From assembly GCA_030695265.1 (NCBI GenBank), contig JAUYTA010000891.1:1-12471 (forward strand): 12,471 bases of DNA, given 5' to 3'. Position 1 is the stretch's first letter. Each line of letters opens with the position of its first letter. Positions 7,481-12,471 of this stretch are shown piece by piece. The notes under the pieces are model-generated. The model did no database searches. It was not told the origin of the DNA and was given only the letters and a program-made list of their open reading frames with translations. This DNA comes from Bacteroidota bacterium. GTDB taxonomy: Bacteria; Bacteroidota; Bacteroidia; Bacteroidales; Prolixibacteraceae. The translations under genes were made by a program, and so were the position numbers.

Positions 7481-7794
7481 AAAACCTGACCCTCCCTGTT
7501 AACGTTTTCATAAAATGGAGTAATCCGGTGCCTGGTTTCCCAATCTTTTTTAGAAAATACCAGAGGACTAATGATTGTGCCGGTGTTAAATTCAATATCA
7601 TACAAAGGATATTTTATCCTTTTCTCATCGGTTCTTGTAATTTTTTCCTGATCAAGCAGAACCAATAAATCGACATCGGAATCATCTCTGTAGTCACCCC
7701 TGGCATATGACCCATACAAAATTAATACGGCATCCGGATCAGTAGAATTTACAGATGTTTTGATTATTTGTAATATGTAGTTTTTATCCTTCAT
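7477..7794 (-). CDS. MntA-like minimal nucleotidyltransferase (MNT), antitoxin-type partner of HEPN
   Basis: A 105-residue DNA-polymerase-beta-fold nucleotidyltransferase. The active-site motif GSx10DxD is intact: G28-S29, then YARGDYRDDS, then D40-V41-D42. A third carboxylate could be D66 or E68 in LYDIEFNTG. In characterised MNT/HEPN systems this protein transfers AMP groups to the HEPN partner and so neutralises it (established for the MntA/HepT class). Here the HEPN partner belongs to a branch without the RNase motif, so the activity is inferred only from family. The gene is first of the two-gene minus-strand operon, with a 4-bp overlap to the HEPN start. Its length is normal for the family. 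It is AT-rich compared with neighbours, consistent with horizontal gain. Confidence 0.85.
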   Translation of the reverse strand: MKDKNYILQIIKTSVNSTDPDAVLILYGSYARGDYRDDSDVDLLVLLDQEKITRTDEKRIKYPLYDIEFNTGTIISPLVFSKKDWETRHRITPFYENVNREGQVL

Positions 7795-7798
7795 GCAC

Positions 7799-7806
7799 CA
7801 AATATA
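7799..7806 (-). promoter_or_regulatory. Possible Bacteroidota -7 box upstream of the MNT gene
   Basis: Read on the minus strand this is TATATTTG, a full match to the Bacteroides -7 consensus TAnnTTTG. It ends 4 bp before the MNT ATG, which would imply a nearly leaderless transcript. No -33 TTG was found at the expected 19-21 bp distance, so chance occurrence in an AT-rich spacer is likely. The rest of the 201-bp divergent spacer (7795-7995) shows no convincing promoter for the gene at 7996. Confidence 0.2.
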
Positions 7807-7995
7807 AACATTTTAGAAGAAATGGTGTGTTTCGGTTTTTAGGCATTTATTTTACAACTTCAATATAGGCTGAACTAATTTTTTAGCATTCAGTTTTATT
7901 AACAAATCTAATAGCCGTGAATTGAACATTTGGCAGGTTTTATATGAATCGTTTACTATTTTTATACCATAAAATCAAATATCAATTCTAATCCA

Positions 7996-9105
7996 ATGAT
8001 TCTCAAAAGACTTCTGCTATTCATATTTATAAATACGCTTCTGTTGGGTTTTCTTTCCGCACAATCCAGCTGGTCCATCTTCCGCGGAAACCAGCAGCTT
8101 TCAGGAGCAACTTCGGCAACTATTCCGGAGAAACCCAAGCTTTTATCCTCGTTTCAAACGGGAGATGATATTAAAGCTTCGCCTGTAATTTCCGGACAAA
8201 CGATTTTTTGCGGATCTACTGATGGTTCGATGTATGCAATTGGTTTCGATGGAAAACAGAAATGGAAATTCGTTTCCGGTAACGCAATCGAAGCTCCTGC
8301 CCTTCTCCTGGAAGGATCGGTTATATTTGGGTCGCTCGATGGCATGTTTTTCAGGTTGGATGAAAAAACAGGCAAGCAAATCTGGAAATACACAACCGAC
8401 AATCAGATTATGGGTTCGGCCAACTGGCTGAAAGTTGGGAACCAAATACGGCTGGTGGTTGGCAGTTACGATTATAACCTGCACGCACTAGGCTTTGATA
8501 AAGGCGATAGCATCTGGCAATACGAATCGGATAATTACGTTAACGGCGCAGCGGCATTGTATGGCAAAAATGCCGTGTTTGGCGGTTGCGATGGCTTTGT
8601 GCATCTGGTGAACATCGAAACAGGAAAGGTGTTCAAAAAGATCAAACTTGATACTTATGTGGCTTCATCACCCGTGATCGATGGAAAGTTTGCCTATGTG
8701 GGCGATTATGAAGGCCGTTTTTTTTGTATTGATCTGGAAGGCGGCAAAGTTGCGTGGACGTATGATGATCCGGAGAAAAACCTGCCATTTATCGCATCAC
8801 CGGCTTTAAGCGGGAACTTGATTGTGATTGGTAATCAGGATCGGTTTATATATTGTTTCGATAAAAGTTCAGGAAAAGTGGTTTGGAAGGTAAGAACCAG
8901 CAATCGTGTTGAATCGTCGTCGGTAATTGCCTCCGGAAAAGTAATTACCGGAACGATGGACGGAATGATTTACATCCACGATCTGAAAACCGGCGCTGAA
9001 CTTTGGAAATACGAGCTGGGAAGTCCCATCATCGGAAGTCCGGCAGTCGTTTCAGGAAAAATTGTGGTAGGTGCAGGCGACGGAAGGATTTATATATTTG
9101 GGTAA
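7996..9105 (+). CDS. Secreted PQQ-type beta-propeller repeat protein
   Basis: The N-terminus is a clear signal peptide (hydrophobic residues 6-20, likely cut after A22 in FLSAQS), so the protein is exported. The mature part is a repeated beta-propeller of the PQQ_2 / quinoprotein-like type. Seven units are recognisable by the blade-ending pattern G-K-x-x-W-K: GKQKWKF (from residue 86), GKQIWKY, GDSIWQY, GKVFKKI (Trp lost), GKVAWTY, GKVVWKV and GAELWKY (from residue 333), alternating with ASPVISG-like and Y-x-GxxDG-x-(I/L)-Y segments. Such propellers without extra domains usually act as scaffolds or binding proteins, related to BamB, rather than PQQ enzymes; no dehydrogenase residues are visible. 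It ends only 2 bp before a REPIN-like repeat and is followed on the same strand by a glycosyltransferase. Confidence 0.88.
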   Translation: MILKRLLLFIFINTLLLGFLSAQSSWSIFRGNQQLSGATSATIPEKPKLLSSFQTGDDIKASPVISGQTIFCGSTDGSMYAIGFDGKQKWKFVSGNAIEAPALLLEGSVIFGSLDGMFFRLDEKTGKQIWKYTTDNQIMGSANWLKVGNQIRLVVGSYDYNLHALGFDKGDSIWQYESDNYVNGAAALYGKNAVFGGCDGFVHLVNIETGKVFKKIKLDTYVASSPVIDGKFAYVGDYEGRFFCIDLEGGKVAWTYDDPEKNLPFIASPALSGNLIVIGNQDRFIYCFDKSSGKVVWKVRTSNRVESSSVIASGKVITGTMDGMIYIHDLKTGAELWKYELGSPIIGSPAVVSGKIVVGAGDGRIYIFG

Positions 9106-9107
9106 AG

Positions 9108-9258
9108 AAGCCCCACCCAAACCCCAAAGCCCCCTCCAACTCCCCCGAAGGGGGAGAGAAAGAATGCAGCTTTGAAAAGTATCTCAAATATATAAGTGAA
9201 TAGTATGGAACAGAGCATTGTTACTCCCTCCCCTTCGGGGAGGGCTGGGGTGGGGCTT
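9108..9258. repeat. REPIN-like element: two GC-rich hairpins in inverted orientation with 11-bp outer arms
   Basis: The outer ends are exact inverted repeats: aagccccaccc at 9108-9118 and gggtggggctt at 9248-9258. Inside lie two perfect hairpins: 9140-9156 (7-bp stem ctccccc/gggggag, GAA loop) and 9226-9244 (8-bp stem ccctcccc/ggggaggg, TTC loop). The core between them is AT-rich. Two mirrored REP-type palindromes around a short core fit the REPIN/MITE description. Very similar CCCCACCC...CCCCGAAGGGG sequences are common in Bacteroidota spacers (recollection). The left hairpin sits directly after a stop codon and could act as a terminator; the right one lies inside the open N-terminus of the next gene. 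Confidence 0.8.
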
Positions 9259-10545
9259 AAAATAGCACAAATAATTCCGGGTTCGGGCGGTAGTTTTTAC
9301 TGCGGAAACTGTATGCGCGACAGCAAATTTGTCAGGGCACTGAAAGATTTGGGTCATAAGGTAATTAAAGTTCCGCTGTATCTGCCCATTTTCGACGATG
9401 CCCACGATTTGGATGAAGTGCCTGTCTTCTATGGCGCGGTAAACCTTTACCTCAAACAGCAATTTCCCATTTTTAAGCACATGCCTGCTTTTGTCGAACA
9501 TGCACTCGACTCAAAAGGTGTTTTGGAAATGGCTGCCCGAAAAGCTGGTTCAACCCGTGCAAAAGGGCTGGAAGGCATGACCATATCGATGTTGATGGGC
9601 GAAGATGGCGGCCAAAAAGAGGAACTGGAACGGCTGGTCGATTGGCTGGCGGATGAGGCGAAACCCGATGTGGTTCACCTCTCGAATGCTTTGTTGCTGG
9701 GGCTGGCTCACCGAATTAAACAGCGGATGAATGTGACGGTTATTTGCTCACTTCAGGACGAAGATGTGTGGGTGGACGCCATGGACGATCATTTCCGCAA
9801 AGAAGTATGGGATTTGATGAGTGAGCGTGGAAAAGATGTGGATGTGTTTATTCCCGTCAGCAATTATTTTGCTACGGAAATTCATCAGCGCATGACGATT
9901 CCAGAAAGCAAAATGCAAACCGTTCATTTGGGAGTTGATACGGCTGATTATTCGCCAAAACCGATCACAGAAAAGGGACCAATGATTGGCTACCTTTCGC
10001 GGATGTGCGAAGAAAATGGGTTGGCTGTTTTGGTCGATGCTTTTATTATACTCCGGAAAGATCCAAAGTATTCGTCGGTACAACTAAAAATTACGGGTGG
10101 AAAAACTGGTGACGATCTGCAATTCATTAAAGAGCAAAAACGAAAACTGGCCAAAGCCAAACTCGAAGCCGATGTGTTTTGGGTGGACGAATTTGAAGGC
10201 GAAGAACGGCAGAAATTCTTCGATTCGGTGCGCCTGATTTCGGTTCCGGTGCTAAATGGCGAAGCTTTCGGATTGTATATGCTCGAAGCGATGGCTTCCG
10301 GAATTCCGATGGTTCAACCCGCTTTGGGCGCTTTCCCCGAAGTAATTGAAGCCAGTGGTGGTGGTGTCGTTTATGGCGAAAATAAACCGGAATTATTGGC
10401 GAAAGCCCTTGGTGAACTTATTTTCGACGATGCCCGCCTTCAGGAATTAAGTGCTACCGGAATTGCCGGTGTGAAAGCGCATTTCGATATTCATGCTCAG
10501 GCAAAAAAGATGGTGGAGGTTTATAATAGTGCTATGAAAAAGTAA
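9205..10545 (+). CDS. GT-B fold glycosyltransferase, family 4-like
   Basis: A predicted cytosolic or membrane-associated enzyme that transfers a sugar from a nucleotide donor; acceptor unknown. The family N-terminus KIAQIIPGSGGSFYCGNCMRD is present with its Gly-rich loop and a C-G-N-C pair, followed by GHKVIKVPLYLPIF. The donor domain contains GYLSRMCEENGLAVLVDAF, the E-x7-E motif in EAFGLYMLE, and GIPMVQPALGAFPEVIE. Start choice is unusual: relatives are expected to begin Met-Lys-Ile-Ala at the position of base 9256, but here Met is replaced by CTT from the end of the REPIN-like repeat. Possible starts are GTG 9196, ATG 9205 (chosen) and GTG 9250. The first two read the repeat as about 17-20 extra residues (TPSPSGRAGVGL). 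GC over three counted lines is about 52%. The body of the protein is intact. Confidence 0.9.
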   Translation: MEQSIVTPSPSGRAGVGLKIAQIIPGSGGSFYCGNCMRDSKFVRALKDLGHKVIKVPLYLPIFDDAHDLDEVPVFYGAVNLYLKQQFPIFKHMPAFVEHALDSKGVLEMAARKAGSTRAKGLEGMTISMLMGEDGGQKEELERLVDWLADEAKPDVVHLSNALLLGLAHRIKQRMNVTVICSLQDEDVWVDAMDDHFRKEVWDLMSERGKDVDVFIPVSNYFATEIHQRMTIPESKMQTVHLGVDTADYSPKPITEKGPMIGYLSRMCEENGLAVLVDAFIILRKDPKYSSVQLKITGGKTGDDLQFIKEQKRKLAKAKLEADVFWVDEFEGEERQKFFDSVRLISVPVLNGEAFGLYMLEAMASGIPMVQPALGAFPEVIEASGGGVVYGENKPELLAKALGELIFDDARLQELSATGIAGVKAHFDIHAQAKKMVEVYNSAMKK

Positions 10546-10564
10546 AGAATTTTAGAAACTATTT

Positions 10565-11227
10565 ATGTCAGGAAATTGCAATATCGCCTTAGTAAATGAA
10601 TGTATAAAAAAAACACCATGGGACTTAGGGAATAAAGTGCTGTATGATCTCTGTGCAAATTATTTTACTCATATAACTGATGAAGAAATTATTGCCAAAG
10701 TTTGGCTTATAGGTCGTTCTTATGCAGCTGCAATTGAAAGAAGGAAAGAAATACTTGAGGATATTAATGATGATTTTTACAAACTGACGGTTGTAAATGC
10801 TTTTATGAATTCAGAGATTGATGGTTATCTAAAAAAAATATCTTTATTTTCATTAAATATTGAGTCAATACCTTCCATACTAAAGACACATAAATATTTA
10901 ATTGAAAGAGTCTTTGATATTACTAAACTCGAAAAACGTTCGTTTAGTTCGAAATATCTACATTTTCATTTGCCAAATCTTTTTTTTCTATATGATTCAC
11001 GCGCAATGTCCTCTTTAAGGCAATTCAAATTGAAACTTTCCAACGAAATGGAAAATATAATTGAAATGGGTTCTGTTGATAAAGAATATGGGCGGTTTTT
11101 TTGCAAATGCTATTTGTTGCAGCAGAATATTTTACAAGAAACAGGAACATTACTTTCACCAAGACAACTAGATAATTTGTTAATTTATATAGCAAACGCC
11201 AAGATTAAAATAATCAATCATCAATAA
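10565..11227 (+). CDS. Conserved protein of unknown function, strongly AT-rich
   Basis: A 220-residue, apparently soluble protein, with no signal peptide or membrane segment. I recognise the motif set from uncharacterised proteins seen in scattered bacteria but know no assigned function. Motifs in order: TPWDLGNKVLYDLC at 17-30, IIAKVWLIGRSYAAAIERRK at 42-61, SSKYLHFHLPNLFFLYDSRA at 128-147, DKEYGRFFCKC in the C-terminal third, and LLSPRQLDNLL at 196-206. Invariant-looking polar residues (W19, D20, R51, Y53, E58, R59, K130, H133, H135, D144, R146) suggest a conserved nucleic-acid or nucleotide-binding site, but that is inference. Counting bases 10801-11160 gives 28% GC, against roughly half in the preceding gene, so recent transfer is likely. 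It sits 19 bp after the glycosyltransferase and 17 bp before the ABC ATPase, on the same strand, and probably rides on their transcript. Confidence 0.85.
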   Translation: MSGNCNIALVNECIKKTPWDLGNKVLYDLCANYFTHITDEEIIAKVWLIGRSYAAAIERRKEILEDINDDFYKLTVVNAFMNSEIDGYLKKISLFSLNIESIPSILKTHKYLIERVFDITKLEKRSFSSKYLHFHLPNLFFLYDSRAMSSLRQFKLKLSNEMENIIEMGSVDKEYGRFFCKCYLLQQNILQETGTLLSPRQLDNLLIYIANAKIKIINHQ

Positions 11228-11244
11228 TAATTAATCATTCAGGA

Positions 11245-11916
11245 ATGCTTCTAAAACTAGAAAAAATAACCAAATCCTACTCCAAAGATCGAACGATTCT
11301 CGATCAGCTTGATCTGGAAATCAATGCCGGAGAACGGATTGCCATCGTTGGGCCTTCGGGTTCTGGCAAAACCACTTTACTGAATTTGATCGGAACTTTG
11401 GATCGTCCGGATTCGGGCAAAATGCACTTCGAAAATCAGGATTTATCGGTGTTTTCTGATCAGCAACTGGCCGCATTCCGGAATGAAAAAATCGGCTTTG
11501 TTTTTCAGTTGCACCATCTACTGCCGCAGCTCACTTTGCTCGAAAATATTTTACTTCCAACTCTGATAGATAAAAAACTTCAGGGAAAGGAAACGCTCGA
11601 ACGTGCTCAAAAACTGATTTCGCGGATGGGACTGACAGAAGTTTCGCATCAAAAACCTTCGGAATTATCGGGTGGCGAATGCCAGCGAACTGCGGTTGCC
11701 CGTGCATTGATTAACCGTCCCGGACTCATTCTGGCCGACGAACCAACCGGTGCACTCGATCAAAAATCAGCCTTCAATCTGACCGATTTGCTTGTTGAAC
11801 TAAATCAGGAAGAAGGAGTTACCCTGATTGTGGTCACACACTCGATGGATGTGGCAAAAAAAATGGATCGGATTTACCGGATTGAGGACGGCAAGTTGAT
11901 TTTAGAACCACAATAG
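11245..11916 (+). CDS. ABC transporter ATP-binding protein, LolD/MacB/FtsE type
   Basis: A complete 223-residue ATPase subunit that would power a membrane permease on the cytoplasmic side. Walker A GPSGSGKT is at 36-43, the Q-loop Gln at 88 in FVFQLHHLLP, the signature LSGGECQR at 141-148 (Cys replaces the more usual Gln), Walker B LILADE at 161-166, the D-loop in GALD, and the switch His at 199 (VVTHS). The length and the FVFQ-x-HHLLP and PTGALD wording place it with the lipoprotein-release / MacB / FtsE group, which pair with FtsX-like permeases. No such permease is in the window: the next gene is a DUF1697 protein and the preceding gene is unrelated. Substrate therefore remains open; lolD would be a guess, so no symbol is given. 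Confidence 0.93.
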   Translation: MLLKLEKITKSYSKDRTILDQLDLEINAGERIAIVGPSGSGKTTLLNLIGTLDRPDSGKMHFENQDLSVFSDQQLAAFRNEKIGFVFQLHHLLPQLTLLENILLPTLIDKKLQGKETLERAQKLISRMGLTEVSHQKPSELSGGECQRTAVARALINRPGLILADEPTGALDQKSAFNLTDLLVELNQEEGVTLIVVTHSMDVAKKMDRIYRIEDGKLILEPQ

Positions 11917-11968
11917 GCACATAGGTCACAATAGTTTTCTAATCTCCAAATTCTCAAATTTTCAAATC
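11917..11968. other. Short low-complexity spacer with repeat-like wording
   Basis: The 52-bp gap begins with cacataggtcacaatag, a doubled CACA(T)AG unit, and ends with ctccaaattctcaaattttcaaatc, built from degenerate TCAAATT units. Such spacer text recurs in Bacteroidota genomes (recollection). No hairpin terminator or promoter consensus is seen. Confidence 0.35.
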
Positions 11969-12471
11969 ATGCGCTACATCTCCATACTTCGCGGAATCAA
12001 TGTGGGAGGAAACCGCAAAATCCTGATGAAGGATCTGAAGGTGTTGTTCGAAAAGCTGGGTTTTTCGAAGGTGGAAACCTACATACAAAGCGGAAATGTG
12101 ATTTTCGAATCGAATCAAAATAATTCAACTACAGATATGGAACAAAACATTCAGCATGCAATTACTGAAATCTTTGGTTTTGATGTTCCGGTGATTGTCA
12201 GGACAGCAGAAGAATGGGCTGAATCGATTGTGAATAATCCTTTCTGGAAAGAACCAAATGCGGATATCAACCGGCTGCATCTCACTTTTCTAAAAGAAAT
12301 TCCTTCACCGGAATTTCTGGAGAAAATTAAAATGTTTCAGTATTTGCCCGATCGTTTTGAAATCATCGGGAAAGATGTGTTTATTTTCTGTGCTGCCGGT
12401 TATGGAACCTCGAAGCTGACCAATCCGTTTTTCGAGTCGAAACTGAAAGTGTCGGCCACCACACGAAACTG
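11969..12471 (+). CDS. DUF1697 family protein, 3' end cut by window edge
   Basis: The frame from ATG 11969 runs open to the window end, giving 167 complete codons plus two bases. The N-terminus MRYISILRGINVGGNRKILM is the DUF1697 hallmark, followed by LKVLFEKLGFSKVETYIQSGNVIFES. The segment LPDRFEIIGKDVFIFCAAGYGTSKLTN and the end KLKVSATTRN (followed by TG., presumably Trp) match the C-terminal part of this family of about 180 residues, so only about 10-15 residues are missing. The fold is a small alpha/beta domain and the function is unknown. Nothing in the sequence ties it to the ABC ATPase 52 bp upstream beyond shared orientation. Confidence 0.88.
   Translation, partial: MRYISILRGINVGGNRKILMKDLKVLFEKLGFSKVETYIQSGNVIFESNQNNSTTDMEQNIQHAITEIFGFDVPVIVRTAEEWAESIVNNPFWKEPNADINRLHLTFLKEIPSPEFLEKIKMFQYLPDRFEIIGKDVFIFCAAGYGTSKLTNPFFESKLKVSATTRN

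Noticed and set aside
9140..9156. Perfect GC-rich hairpin 35 bp after the PQQ gene as a simple terminator
   Set aside because: It lacks a U-tract and forms one half of the larger mirrored repeat, so the repeat interpretation is preferred; terminator activity is still possible.

Overview
The window looks like chromosome from a Bacteroidota bacterium, probably Bacteroidales/Marinilabiliales-like; that placement is inference. The evidence is: genes with almost no Shine-Dalgarno sequences, moderate GC in core genes with AT-rich spacers, a 'SAQ'-type signal peptide end, the kinds of family present, and short intergenic repeat elements of a style common in this phylum. Twelve protein genes are supported, ten on the + strand and two on the - strand. 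No tRNA, rRNA, CRISPR array or complete insertion sequence was seen.

Layout. (1) 1-468: the C-terminal end of a Ser/Asn/Arg/Gln-rich low-complexity protein, cut by the window edge. (2) 496-4535: hemE, hemN and hemG, three consecutive steps from uroporphyrinogen III to protoporphyrin IX. hemE and hemN are separated by a 230-bp inverted-repeat spacer; hemN and hemG are 3 bp apart. (3) 4590-6152: a multi-cluster iron-sulfur flavoprotein (NuoG-type 2Fe-2S domain, GltD-like Fe-S/FAD portion, C-terminal 4Fe-4S domain). It follows hemG closely and appears to lack the usual NADPH-binding domain. (4) 6172-7131: a secreted ThuA-like protein. (5) 7010-7794, minus strand: an AT-rich nucleotidyltransferase/HEPN pair (MNT-HEPN toxin-antitoxin type). 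The HEPN 3' end looks lost and now reads antisense into thuA. (6) 7996-9105: a secreted seven-unit PQQ-type beta-propeller. (7) 9205-10545: a GT-B glycosyltransferase. (8) 10565-11227: a strongly AT-rich gene of unknown function, fitted between the glycosyltransferase and an ABC ATPase. (9) 11245-11916: a LolD/MacB-type ABC ATPase with no permease nearby. (10) 11969 to the window end: a DUF1697 protein lacking only its last residues.

How the parts work together. The heme block is a coherent pathway: HemE decarboxylates, HemN oxidises coproporphyrinogen without oxygen, and HemG oxidises protoporphyrinogen. The Fe-S flavoprotein next to it may share an electron-transfer role, but nothing in the sequence proves this. 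The second half is a run of co-directional, apparently unrelated genes, interrupted by two AT-rich accessory pieces (MNT/HEPN and the unknown gene).

Most interesting points: a REPIN-like double hairpin at 9108-9258 that seems to have replaced the original start codon of the glycosyltransferase; the AT-rich unknown gene with strongly conserved-looking motifs; the damaged HEPN partner; the Fe-S flavoprotein with a missing domain; and the long inverted repeat inside the heme cluster. No complete novel system could be demonstrated.
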